Assembly (NCBI GenBank): GCA_017428325.1
Contig: JAFRRA010000002.1
Coordinates: 496,001-560,000, forward strand
DNA length: 64,000 bases
Source of the DNA: Bacteroidales bacterium
Lineage (GTDB): Bacteria; Bacteroidota; Bacteroidia; Bacteroidales; UBA932
Direction: 5' to 3'
This document shows, in pieces, positions 44,267 through 52,949 of this stretch. A program made the translations under genes and the position numbers. Positions within the stretch are counted from its first letter, which is position 1, and the number at the start of each line of letters is the position of its first letter. Under the pieces are notes generated by a model. The model was given only the letters and a program-made list of their open reading frames with translations, made no database searches and was not told the DNA's origin.

Positions 44267-45243
44267 CGTGCAAGGAATTCTTTTATGCCCTCAACCAGAA
44301 AGGCGTTGTCTTCATCGTTGGAGGATGCCACCCTGAAATGTCCTTCGTACAGTCCCCTGAAATTGGAAGCGTCCCGGATTAGTATTCCCTTATCCCTGGC
44401 CAGGAATTCCTTCAGGTCCGCGGCTTTGCCATTCTTAAGCCTGCAGAGCACGAAATTGGTTTTTGTCGGCCTTGTCTCCAGGCCCTCCAGCTGTGCCAGT
44501 GCGAACCTGAGCCTCTGGGTGCTTCTAAGATATGCCCCCATATCGGGGACAGCACTGAAGTTGCTTTCCAGCAGATATTTGGCGGCTTCAAGGGCGAGCG
44601 AGTTGATTGCCCACGGACGGATGCTTTTCTTCAGCAGGCGTGTTACCGCAACGTTAGCCGTTATGTATCCTATCCTAAGGCCCGGAACCGCATATTTCTT
44701 GGTCATCGAATGGAGCTGGATGAGGTTTGGAATGCGGATGGCTTCCGCAGGGCTCATCACCTTCTCCTGGCAATAGTCTTCATAGGACTGGTCCACAATC
44801 ACATAGCGGTGCTTCTGCAGCAGGTCTTCTATGTAACTCCTAGGAAAAACCTCTCCGGTAGGGTTGCACGGATTGCATATCCACATAAGGTTTCCGAAGG
44901 TGTCTTCCCTGTACATATAAAGGCGGCAGGCGTCCTCATATTCACTGAATGCAGGATACTTTACACTGAATGTCTGCCAGGAACGCAATGTCTGTGCAAT
45001 CAGATAGATAGCCTCAGTAGCACCTGCTGTGACAAGCACATTTTCCTCCGCGATGCCCAGTTTTGCGGCTATGGCTTTTTCAAGTGATGCGGCATTTGGC
45101 TCCGGATAGCTGCGGATAACTCCCAGCCGCTCTTTCAGGTACTCCAGGACGGGAGTAATATCCGCCCTTGGATAGATGTTGGAAGAGAAGTTGAGTTTTA
45201 TATTCCCGTATTTATATATGTCATCTCCGTGTCCGTCAATCAT
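44263..45243 (-). CDS. cobD: Threonine-phosphate decarboxylase (CobD-type aminotransferase fold)
   Basis: PLP enzyme that makes aminopropanol phosphate for the corrin side chain. The 326-residue protein contains NFSSNIYP near the start, WICNPCNPTGEVFP near 125, and SMTKKYAVPGLRIGY near 190 with the PLP lysine. The family belongs to the histidinol-phosphate aminotransferase group; the operon position decides for CobD. Overlaps cobQ by eight bases. Confidence 0.92.
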   Translation of the reverse strand: MIDGHGDDIYKYGNIKLNFSSNIYPRADITPVLEYLKERLGVIRSYPEPNAASLEKAIAAKLGIAEENVLVTAGATEAIYLIAQTLRSWQTFSVKYPAFSEYEDACRLYMYREDTFGNLMWICNPCNPTGEVFPRSYIEDLLQKHRYVIVDQSYEDYCQEKVMSPAEAIRIPNLIQLHSMTKKYAVPGLRIGYITANVAVTRLLKKSIRPWAINSLALEAAKYLLESNFSAVPDMGAYLRSTQRLRFALAQLEGLETRPTKTNFVLCRLKNGKAADLKEFLARDKGILIRDASNFRGLYEGHFRVASSNDEDNAFLVEGIKEFLAR

Positions 45244-46726
45244 TTTTCAGAATACTGTATAGGATGTTCATTTCTATGTGCTTGCGGACGTGGTCGGCAA
45301 GCAGGTCATACTGCCTTTGCTTGAAGGCGGTATAGTCTTCTGCCTGATTTTTTGTTTCCGTCTTTTCCTTGAAAGGCTCGAGCAGGAAATCTATGAATGA
45401 AGGGTTGTCCAGTATGCCGTGGAGGTAGCAGCCCATAGTCTTGCTGTCAACGATGCAGCCTTCCTCCTTTCCGCTGTCCAGAATTGCAAGAGGCTGGATT
45501 TCATAACCTTCGGCAGGATAGGTTTCTCCCATATGGATTTCGTAACCTTTCATTTCTGTTGTGCAGGCAGTCAGATGGAAGGTTGTCTGGCGGGTGGTCT
45601 TCTCTGAGGTCATTGTGGTTACCACAGGAAGAAGGCCCAGGCCAGGGAGCATAGGAGTATCTCCTTCAATGTGCTGAGGATCAAGAATCTGTGTTCCCAT
45701 CATCTGGTAGCCTCCGCAGATACCCAGGACGGTGGCTCCGTTTCTATGGGCTGAGATTATTGCCTGGGCGCAGCCGTTGCGCCTGAGCTCGTAGAGGTCG
45801 TCTATTGTGGACTTTGTTCCAGGAATGATAATAATGTCGCTCTTTTTAATGTCTTCTGTGTTGGAAGTATAGTAGAGATGCACCCTTGGATCCCTTTCCA
45901 GGGAGTTGAAATCCGTGAAGTTGGAGATGTGCCTGAGCAGTACCACGGCAACGTTGATCTTGCCTTTTTCCATAGAGAAGGACTTGCGTGCAAGGTCCAC
46001 GCTGTCCTCTTCTTCTATGTAAATATCCTTGTAGTAGGGGACGACTCCCAGAACCGGAACCTTGCAGATATTTTCAAGGATCTTCCTGCCCTCTTCGAAA
46101 AGCCTGAGGTCTCCCCTGAACTTGTTTATTATAATGCCCTTTATGAGGCTTTTATACTCCGGCTTCTGGAGTGCGATACTGCCGTAGACGGAGGCGAAGA
46201 CACCGCCGCGGTCTATGTCTGCAACAAGTATGACATCCGCATTGGCATAGCGAGCCATCGGCAGGTTCACGATGTCCGTTTCTGCAAGATTAAGCTCGGA
46301 TACGCTGCCCGCTCCCTCCATGACGATAGGGTCGTATCTTGCTGAAAGACGGTCGAATGCCTCACATACAGCCTGGCGGAGTTCCTCCTTGCCTTCCTTG
46401 CGGAAATAGTCGTATGCAGATGAGCTTCCAACAGGTTTTCCGTTGAGGACAACCTGGGAAGTGTGGTCGCTCTGAGGCTTTAGCAGGAGGGGATTCATAT
46501 CCGTATGGCATTCCACTCCTGCGGCTTCTGCCTGGACAGCCTGGGCCCGTCCTATCTCCAGTCCGTCCTTGGTGGCGAATGAATTCAGGGCCATGTTCTG
46601 TGCCTTGAACGGTGCCGGAGAGTATCCGTCCTGAAGGAATATCCTGCATAAGGCAGTGGCTATTATGCTCTTGCCTACATCGCTGCCTGTTCCGGCAAGC
46701 ATCAGATTATGCAGTCTCCTTTTCAT
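45236..46726 (-). CDS. cobQ: Cobyric acid synthase
   Basis: Glutamine-dependent amidation of four side chains of adenosylcobyrinic acid a,c-diamide. The 496-residue protein has an N-terminal dethiobiotin-synthase-like P-loop (GTGSDVGKSIIATALCR) with FKAQNMALNSF. The C-terminal glutaminase domain has the nucleophile in VLGICGGYQMMG and a late His in GCYLHGILDN. Normal length. Coupled to the adenosyltransferase gene by a four-base overlap. Confidence 0.96.
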   Translation of the reverse strand: MKRRLHNLMLAGTGSDVGKSIIATALCRIFLQDGYSPAPFKAQNMALNSFATKDGLEIGRAQAVQAEAAGVECHTDMNPLLLKPQSDHTSQVVLNGKPVGSSSAYDYFRKEGKEELRQAVCEAFDRLSARYDPIVMEGAGSVSELNLAETDIVNLPMARYANADVILVADIDRGGVFASVYGSIALQKPEYKSLIKGIIINKFRGDLRLFEEGRKILENICKVPVLGVVPYYKDIYIEEEDSVDLARKSFSMEKGKINVAVVLLRHISNFTDFNSLERDPRVHLYYTSNTEDIKKSDIIIIPGTKSTIDDLYELRRNGCAQAIISAHRNGATVLGICGGYQMMGTQILDPQHIEGDTPMLPGLGLLPVVTTMTSEKTTRQTTFHLTACTTEMKGYEIHMGETYPAEGYEIQPLAILDSGKEEGCIVDSKTMGCYLHGILDNPSFIDFLLEPFKEKTETKNQAEDYTAFKQRQYDLLADHVRKHIEMNILYSILKND

Positions 46727-47229
46727 CTGGAATACTTTTCTGCCAACACAAAAAGATAATCACTGAGGCGGTTGAAGAAGACCATTATCTCATCGCTGAG
46801 CCTATGCTCTCTACACAATGTCCACAGCCTCCTTTCCACGGTCCTGGCGGTGCTCCTGGCTATGTGTATTTCAGAGGAAAGCAGATTCTCTCCGGGTATG
46901 ATGAAACCTCCGGGACGCGGAGCTATCTCTATGAAGTCTTCCATCTTTTTTATCAGTGAGTTGCAGTGGAGCTCCTTTGGGTTGCCTACACCTTCCGGGG
47001 TTGCTATGTGGCTCATTATTATCATAAGCTCCTTCTGGATGGAAAGGATGAAATCTTTCTCTTCTTTTTCAGCGATAGCTGCCCTTGAAAGTCCAAGATG
47101 GCAGTTCAACAGGTCTATTATCCCGTTGGCCTCTATCCTGACGTCATCCTTTGGAACCCTGAAGCCTCCTTTCAGTGAAGTCGTCCCCTTGTCGCCCGTC
47201 TTTGTGCAGATTTCTTTCATAGAGCTCAT
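46723..47229 (-). CDS. PduO-type cob(I)alamin adenosyltransferase
   Basis: Transfers adenosyl from ATP to the Co(I) corrinoid. The 168-residue helical protein shows KTGDKGTTSLKGGFRVPKDD (the ATP-binding N-terminal motif), RIEANGIIDLLNCHLG and STARTVERRLWTL near the end. It belongs to the PduO family rather than the CobA/BtuR family. The start codon overlaps the cbiA stop (TAATG). It is needed before cobQ acts. Confidence 0.93.
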   Translation of the reverse strand: MSSMKEICTKTGDKGTTSLKGGFRVPKDDVRIEANGIIDLLNCHLGLSRAAIAEKEEKDFILSIQKELMIIMSHIATPEGVGNPKELHCNSLIKKMEDFIEIAPRPGGFIIPGENLLSSEIHIARSTARTVERRLWTLCREHRLSDEIMVFFNRLSDYLFVLAEKYSR

Positions 47230-48503
47230 TAGAAGATATTGAATATATCCTGTTCACCCCAGTAAAGGTGGGTGTAGCTTGCAATTGTATTGTTAACCCT
47301 TATGACTTGTGTCGGAATCTTGTTGCCCTTGGCGTCAAATACCTGGGTAACAGTCTCCGGTTCAGCGTCTTTGAAATGGGTATAATGGAACTCATGGCCC
47401 CTCAGTTTCATGCCGTTGAGAGTCAGGGACCTGTATCCGAGGGACAGTTTGCAGTCAGCCTTCTTTGAAGACACTGAATATGGCAACACTCCGCACATCT
47501 CGTATTCGGCCCTGTCGTTGATAATGCTGCGGCACAGATATGCCATTCCGCCGCACTCGGCAAGGATCTTTCCCCCGGCATCAGCATATCTCTTGATGGA
47601 TTCCCTCCTTTTTTTGCAGGAGGAGAGTATCTGAAGGTACTTTTCAGGATAACCGCCAGGCAGGTAAAGAAGGTCGATGTCAGAGTCAATCTCCTCGTCA
47701 ATGTCAGGAGTGAAGAAAGACGCGTTCGGCCATTTTGCAAGATGCTCATTGTAAATGAATGAGAAGGCCTCGCGGTTAGCCGCTATCAGCACCTTCCGGT
47801 TGTCTGGTTTTATCGTGAATGAAGTGTCCTCCAACGGAGAACTTGCCAGAAGCAGTAATTTGTCAATATCAACGTTCCTTGCAACCAGCTTTGCAATGTC
47901 TTCCTTTTGCGTCATCTTGGAAAAATCCAGGCCCAGATATCTGGATTCGTTCTTTATCTTACGGTCTGCGGGGATGAATCCCAATGCATTGATTCCCAGG
48001 TCGTCGCATACCTCTTCCAGCATCGCCTTATGGCGTAGGGATCCAACCTTGTTGAAGATCACTCCCATAATCCTGACCTTGTCAGAGAAGGTCATAAAAC
48101 CCTTCAGGAGGGGAGCCATGGAATAGGATGTGCTCTTGGCATCAGCGATGAGCAATACGGGAATGTCAAGAAGAGAGGCGATATATGCGCTTGAACCCTC
48201 CCAGCGGCTGAATCCGTCATACATTCCCATCATACCCTCAACTACGCATATGTCGGCTTCTTTTCCATAGAACCTGTAGAGGTCTATCACGTGATTGTCA
48301 GATGCAAGGAATGTGTCCAGATTTACGGACGGCCTTCCGCAGGCGTTCCTGTGGAACATGGTATCTATATAGTCTGGACCGCATTTGAAAGGCTGGACTT
48401 TGTAGCCTTTCTGGGTCAGAAGTTCCATAATGCCCACGCTGATGGTAGTCTTTCCGCTGCCGGAGGTGGGCGCCGCTATCATAAACTGGGGGATCCGTTT
48501 CAT
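47229..48503 (-). CDS. cbiA: Cobyrinate a,c-diamide synthase
   Basis: Amidates the a and c side chains of cobyrinate. The 424-residue protein has the P-loop MIAAPTSGSGKTTISVG (8-24), VVEGMMGMYDGFSR, and a glutaminase domain with Cys in LAECGGMAYLCR near 325. It is first in the ten-gene operon. A TAACTTTG box ends only five bases before its ATG, so there is no room for a riboswitch; regulation by B12 is not visible here. Confidence 0.95.
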   Translation of the reverse strand: MKRIPQFMIAAPTSGSGKTTISVGIMELLTQKGYKVQPFKCGPDYIDTMFHRNACGRPSVNLDTFLASDNHVIDLYRFYGKEADICVVEGMMGMYDGFSRWEGSSAYIASLLDIPVLLIADAKSTSYSMAPLLKGFMTFSDKVRIMGVIFNKVGSLRHKAMLEEVCDDLGINALGFIPADRKIKNESRYLGLDFSKMTQKEDIAKLVARNVDIDKLLLLASSPLEDTSFTIKPDNRKVLIAANREAFSFIYNEHLAKWPNASFFTPDIDEEIDSDIDLLYLPGGYPEKYLQILSSCKKRRESIKRYADAGGKILAECGGMAYLCRSIINDRAEYEMCGVLPYSVSSKKADCKLSLGYRSLTLNGMKLRGHEFHYTHFKDAEPETVTQVFDAKGNKIPTQVIRVNNTIASYTHLYWGEQDIFNIF

Positions 48504-48508
48504 GCGTA

Positions 48509-48516
48509 CAAAGTTA
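48509..48516 (-). promoter_or_regulatory. -7 box for the cobalamin operon
   Basis: The minus strand reads TAACTTTG, five bases before the cbiA ATG at 48503. The transcript should therefore begin at or beside the start codon. Confidence 0.6.
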
Positions 48517-48618
48517 TGCAGAATGTTTTTAATATTTCCAAATGGTTTTTCAGTCGGGATTTGCCGTAAAAGAAACAGAGGTGTTACAAAATAATGAACA
48601 AAATCAGGAATAAGTTTA

Positions 48619-48626
48619 TATATTTG
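48619..48626 (+). promoter_or_regulatory. -7 box for the riboswitch transcript
   Basis: TATATTTG directly before the cobalamin riboswitch. The 353-base gap 48504-48856 thus holds two divergent promoters and the riboswitch. Confidence 0.65.
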
Positions 48627-48637
48627 CTGATGATTCA

Positions 48638-48810
48638 GGTAACCGGAGTGATATTCATTCCGGTGAAAGGGAATCCGGTGAAAGGCCGGAACTGTACCTG
48701 CAGCTGTATTTCCCGTCTTGTGTCTGTTACTTTTATGCCACTGGATAGTTCTGGGAAGGTGTAACAGATGGGAAGAGTCAGAAGACCTGCCTGCCTCGAT
48801 TCGAGTGGCC
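48638..48810 (+). promoter_or_regulatory. Cobalamin riboswitch
   Basis: The conserved core is visible in order: AACCGG at the start, GGGAATCCGGTG then AAAGGCCGGAACTGT with ACCTGCAGCTGTA (48669-48708), GCCACTGG (near 48738), CTGGGAAGG, and GGAAGAGTCAGAAGACCTGCC, the B12 box, near 48771-48793. It lies upstream of the btuB-like gene on the same strand and should reduce its expression when adenosylcobalamin is plentiful. The remaining bases up to 48856 form the expression platform. Confidence 0.93.
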
Positions 48811-48856
48811 GCCTCTCAGGAAGAAGAGCATCGGCGATCAAGGAAAATATTGCACA

Positions 48857-50572
48857 ATGAAACATTTACTGATGTCAGGCCTTTTGGCTCTGGCCGTTTG
48901 TGTTTGCCAGGGCGCGTTGGCTCAGGATACACTGAAGAAGTATGACCTTCAGGAACTTGTAGTCACGGGTACGGGTACGCTCCATCTTCTGAAGGACGCT
49001 CCCGTCCAGACCGAGGTCATAACCAGAAGCCAGCTGAAGAACTTCAGCGGAAGCAGTCTGCAGGACATTCTTGCCGGCCTTGCCACATCTTTTGATTTCA
49101 ACGAGGACGATATGGGAAGCCATATCACCATGAACGGCCTGGGAAATTCCTACATCCTTATCCTTGTTGACGGAAAGCGTCTTAACGGAGACATTGGAGG
49201 GGACAATGACCTGCATCTGATAGATCCCCAGATCATCGAGAAGATTGAGATTGTAAAGGGCGCTTCATCCGCGCTGTACGGCAGCGACGCCATTGCGGGC
49301 GTGATTAACATCATAACCAAGAAGCACGACGACGGCCTGTTCCTGGAGAATTCCACCAGGGTTGGAAGCTACGGAGACATTCGCCAGCATAACGGGATCG
49401 GCATCCGAAGCGGCAGATGGAACAGCTATACCAATTTCCAGCTCCAGCATACGGACGGCTGGCAGAATACCTCCGTAGAATATACCCTTCCTATCGAGGA
49501 GCCAATCCTGGATTCCAGGAACAAGACCCGTAACCGCTTCACCAACTGGCAGGTAGCCCAAAGACTCACATATGACGCCGGCCGAAACAGCGAGTATTAT
49601 GCTGAAGGAAGCATTTACGGAAAGAGGATATTCCGTCCTAAAGGGAAATACGCGCATTACGACGTTAACACATACGACCTTGCATACCAGAACGCTTCCG
49701 CTTCCCTAGGTGGAAAGTGGACTCTGGGCGGCAAGGACTACATAACTTTTGACGCGGACTGGAACCGCCACGCCTATTACTATCATTTTACGGATGTTAC
49801 CCTTGTGGAGGATTATGAGAAGAGCGCAGGGACAAAATACTATCCGTACTATCCATATCTAGCGGGACAAGAGGCTCTCCAGAGCGACCAGCAACGTACC
49901 CTGATCTCTGCCAAAAGGGTATTTTCTCTGCCTTACAACAACCGGGTAAGCGGGGGAGCCGAGTTCCGTTATGATTACCTCAACGCTCCGAACAGGGTTG
50001 AGGGAAAAACAGTGGATGATTGGACTGCAGCCGTTTATGTACAGGACGAGTTCAATCCTGTAAAGAGTTTCAACATTACCGCAGGCCTGAGGCTTACGGA
50101 TAACCATCAGTTCGGCTTCAAGGCTACGCCAAAGCTGTCCATTATGTGGTCTGTGACGGATGACCTGAGGTTCAGGGCATCCTGGAGCCAGTGCTTTGTG
50201 CAGTACGGTAACAAGATAGGGGATAGCATAAGCATCGCATATGAGCTGGGCTTCAGGCAAATTACCCTCGGAATAATGCTCGGCAAGGCCGTAAAGCTGG
50301 CAGCCGGCAACCTGGATACCCACTCAAGCAATGTCACAAAGGACCGTGATTATATCGCCGAGATGCTTCAATCCATCAACTGTCCGAAAGAAATATCAGA
50401 CAGGGCTTACAGCATCACACTTGCCAGGGAACTTTGGGAGATCATTCCTGATAATCTTCTGCAATCCTTTGTAAATGAGATAAAATCGCGATGCAAAAAT
50501 GCCTGTGTTCGCCTATGCCCAGACGCAGATCTTACCATTCTTCTTATAGATGATGCCGGAAACATCAAATAA
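48857..50572 (+). pseudogene. Chimera: N-terminal two thirds of BtuB-like receptor joined in frame to C-terminal third of CbiD
   Basis: Open for 571 residues. Residues 1-445 are a TonB-dependent receptor: signal peptide (LLALAVCVCQGALAQ), a TonB-box-like start (LQELVVTGTG), a plug with MNGLGNSYILILVDGKRLNG and the SALYGSDAIAGVINII strand, then barrel strands up to FRASWSQ. At about nt 50190 the sequence changes to CbiD (cobalt-precorrin-5B methyltransferase): GNKIGDSISIAYELGF, then GKAVKLAAGNLDTHSS, to the normal CbiD end. The barrel lacks its last part and CbiD lacks its first 230 or so residues, so neither should work. Frame and stop are intact. Deletion in the genome or a wrong assembly join are both possible. 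Confidence 0.85.
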
Positions 50573-50576
50573 GTTT

Positions 50577-50584
50577 TAAATTTG
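50577..50584 (+). promoter_or_regulatory. -7 box for the 50592 gene
   Basis: TAAATTTG, seven bases before the ATG at 50592. It shows that the following gene is transcribed separately from the chimera. Confidence 0.55.
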
Positions 50585-50591
50585 CACCATT

Positions 50592-51320
50592 ATGAAGAAT
50601 CAGGAATCAAAACAGTTTTTGCTCTCTCTGTTGGCAACAACTATATCCATTATTCTCACTTTCGGCGTTGCTGCAATCATTGACAACTATAAAAATAATA
50701 AAGCAAAGAAGGGGTTGGTTCTGACCGTTATCTACGATATGGACCAAACCCTAGAGAAGGCCAGGCAGGCAGATTCTGCATTGAGGATTGCCAGCAAGGC
50801 TCAACTGGAAATTGTAAAGAATCCGGAATTGTATGACAGTCTCAAGTCAAATCTTGTACCGGCTTTGCTTCTTTCAGGTTTTGACTTTTCCTTTATAACA
50901 GAGAATATTTTCTCATCTAATATAGAGACATTCAGCACTATAGGCAATGTCAACTTTGTCAACTATGTTTCTTCATTCTATCAGAACCGCAATTATTTCA
51001 AGGCTCAGGTGATAGATGTTCTGAAAGAACAAGTTGAAGAGAATAAGATTCTCATTTCTTATGAGGGATTGTTGAACTTTAATTTTTCCTCATTGTATTT
51101 TGACAATTCCATTTGGCTCTACGCTTTATCTGAGGATCGCAAAAATTGCGTTAAAATGATGAAGTTAAGTGAAAAAGAGATTCAGGAATTCAGCCAACAG
51201 AGAATAGTTGCCGACAGCAATGAAAACTCACATATTGGATACGAGGACTTGCTCCAGGAAATGTATCAGGCTGAAGACTTGCTAAAAGAGGCCCGGGCCA
51301 AATACAAAAAATCAAAATAA
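50592..51320 (+). CDS. Membrane-anchored protein of unknown function
   Basis: A 242-residue protein with one N-terminal membrane helix (FLLSLLATTISIILTFGVAAII), then a mostly helical, soluble-looking part. It is richer in A and T than its neighbours (long stretches of AAT, ATT, TTT codons), unlike the cobalamin genes, suggesting separate origin. I do not recognise a family. It lies between the two broken B12 genes and its stop is six bases from the convergent ATPase remnant. Confidence 0.72.
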   Translation: MKNQESKQFLLSLLATTISIILTFGVAAIIDNYKNNKAKKGLVLTVIYDMDQTLEKARQADSALRIASKAQLEIVKNPELYDSLKSNLVPALLLSGFDFSFITENIFSSNIETFSTIGNVNFVNYVSSFYQNRNYFKAQVIDVLKEQVEENKILISYEGLLNFNFSSLYFDNSIWLYALSEDRKNCVKMMKLSEKEIQEFSQQRIVADSNENSHIGYEDLLQEMYQAEDLLKEARAKYKKSK

Positions 51321-51326
51321 ATAGCA

Positions 51327-51684
51327 CTATCTGCTGATTTTCACCCTCATCTGCAATTTGTCAAAGGAGATGCCTTCACGTTCTATGAAGGTGGAGATGG
51401 CTTCGCTCTGTGCTACTTCCTGAGGTGTGCCGATTGTTATGCCGTCCTTTTGCATCAGCCAGATGCGGTCTGCAATCTGGAGGGTGAGTTCCAGATCGTG
51501 GGTTGACAGGAAGATGGTCTTGCAGTTTTCTTTGCAGAGCTTCTGTAGAAGCTGCATCGTTTCTATCTTGGACGGGAAGTCCAGGAATGCGGTAGGCTCG
51601 TCCAGGCAGATGATAGGGGTTTGCTGGGCGATTGCCTTGGCAATCATCACTTTCTGGCGTTCTCCGTCGCTGAGGGCCTGAATC
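51327..51684 (-). pseudogene. C-terminal half of a BtuD/FepC-like ABC ATPase (remnant)
   Basis: The readable part begins at about 51684 and gives ALSDGERQKVMIAKAIAQ (signature motif), IICLDEPTAFLDF (Walker B) and FLSTHDLELTLQIADRIW (H-loop), then a C-terminal tail. Walker A and the first half are absent, so it cannot bind ATP properly. Upstream in the frame, the sequence is not ATPase but out-of-frame lipoprotein leader. The type is that of iron-chelate and B12 importers. No start codon belongs to it. Confidence 0.85.
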
Positions 51685-51742
51685 ACCCTGATAAACAAAG
51701 TGCTGCAGCTGCCAATGCAATAAGGATATTCTTGATTCTCAT
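51683..51742 (-). pseudogene. Lipoprotein signal peptide remnant, probably btuF
   Basis: From the ATG at 51742 the frame encodes MRIKNILIALAAAALCLSG and then meets TGA, exactly where a lipobox cysteine (TGC) would be expected. It has its own promoter box (51772-51779). The break falls at the same place where the ATPase sequence begins. In Bacteroidetes the order btuF-btuC-btuD is common, so loss of the rest of btuF, all of btuC and half of btuD would give this structure. The identity as btuF is inferred from context. Confidence 0.65.
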
Positions 51743-51771
51743 GAGTTGCGGATTTAATTTTCAAATTTAAT

Positions 51772-51779
51772 AAATCCGC
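51772..51779 (-). promoter_or_regulatory. -7 box for the broken lipoprotein gene
   Basis: The minus strand reads TAAATTTG, 29 bases before the ATG at 51742. An intact promoter in front of a 19-codon frame supports a recent loss. Confidence 0.55.
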
Positions 51780-51799
51780 ATCGCAAATCATAGAAATAA

Positions 51800-52948
51800 T
51801 TACGAATTCAGCAGGTCGCAAATGACTTTTTTCCAGAGACCCGGGATGATTATGTGATGGTTGCCGATAGGGTTTTGGAGGAAGTACTTTGCGGCTTCCT
51901 TGTCGTTGAAACTAATGAGCTGCTGAGTACGGCAGAGGTTAGGGCGGCTGCCGTTTTCTATGAGCTCTCCTTCCTCGGCGAAAAATCTCTGAGCATCGCC
52001 TGAAATCTTGAAGACGGTTACAGGCCCTTCCTTCATGAATCCTCTGATACCCACTCCAATACCGGACTCAAAGTGTGTGTCGAACTCATAACGCTCAACC
52101 ATGTTCAGCGGAATGGTGCAGTGGGCGAAGAGGACCTCTCCTTTTTCGGTATTCACTTTTGCGGGATTGGCCTGGAAGCCTGTCTTGCCAGTCAGGCACT
52201 GGCTTATTATCATCGATATCATTGCGGGAGCATCGCCTTCGCATCCTGCAACGATTCCTTCAAAGTTGAGTTTTGCAAGTGCGAGGCAGCCTGTGTTCTT
52301 CAGGCTTGAAAGAAGATCAAAGCATCTGATTGTAAATGCATTAAGCTGGTGCTCCTTAACTACAGACTTGATTGCCTCGTAGATTTTCTCTGCACCATCC
52401 TTTCCCGGCCCCACATTGCTGCAGCGTTTTTCAACTTCCTCAATCGGAATGTAACCGATTTCAAAGCCCAGTTTTGATCTTATGGCTTCATTTTCGGCAT
52501 CGCTGGCAATCAGCCAGTCGGAAGGCCTTCCGATTATCGCGGCCCTAGTCTTGGCGATAGCTTTTCTGGCGGATTCCAGCTGGATGAGGCTGTTGATCCT
52601 GGATGAAATATACTGGTGAGAGCCGTGTAGAATCTCCCCGTTGATACCCCTCTGGCGCAGCCAGGAAAGGATTTCCATAGAAGCGGCCAGGGAGTTGTTG
52701 CTGTAGGAAGCTAGCAGGTAAACGCTCTTCTTTACATCGAGTACATCCAGATACCTCTGTTTGAACAGATTCTCCGTTCCGCCGGTCCTTACAAAAATTA
52801 TATTCAGGTCAGCCTGTCCCCAGGTCGAGAAATCTTCTCCCTTGTAGTCGAACTCGAAATCCAGATGCGAGAAAAACTCTTTGGTATAATTCTCTATGCT
52901 CTCCCTGTCGTGAAGGGGAGAAGTAAGCGTAAAAACTGCAATTCCCAT
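51800..52948 (-). CDS. L-fucose/L-arabinose isomerase-like protein
   Basis: A 382-residue protein resembling the FucI/AraA C-terminal-fold group. Seen: the early segment IFVRTGGTE, the HGSHQYISSRI stretch, IRCFDLLSSLKNTGCLALAKLNFEGIVAGCEGD (the FucI-type acidic core near 215-245), and AHCTIPLNM. Such proteins bind a metal and isomerise sugars, but the family also has members of unknown activity, and I cannot name the substrate. One base separates it from the preceding reductase gene, so it is the last gene of a four-gene operon. Confidence 0.78.
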   Translation of the reverse strand: MGIAVFTLTSPLHDRESIENYTKEFFSHLDFEFDYKGEDFSTWGQADLNIIFVRTGGTENLFKQRYLDVLDVKKSVYLLASYSNNSLAASMEILSWLRQRGINGEILHGSHQYISSRINSLIQLESARKAIAKTRAAIIGRPSDWLIASDAENEAIRSKLGFEIGYIPIEEVEKRCSNVGPGKDGAEKIYEAIKSVVKEHQLNAFTIRCFDLLSSLKNTGCLALAKLNFEGIVAGCEGDAPAMISMIISQCLTGKTGFQANPAKVNTEKGEVLFAHCTIPLNMVERYEFDTHFESGIGVGIRGFMKEGPVTVFKISGDAQRFFAEEGELIENGSRPNLCRTQQLISFNDKEAAKYFLQNPIGNHHIIIPGLWKKVICDLLNS

Positions 52949-52949
52949 A

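Noticed and set aside
48857..51779. Insertion sequence as cause of the broken B12 genes
   Set aside because: No transposase frame, terminal inverted repeats or target duplications are seen at either junction.
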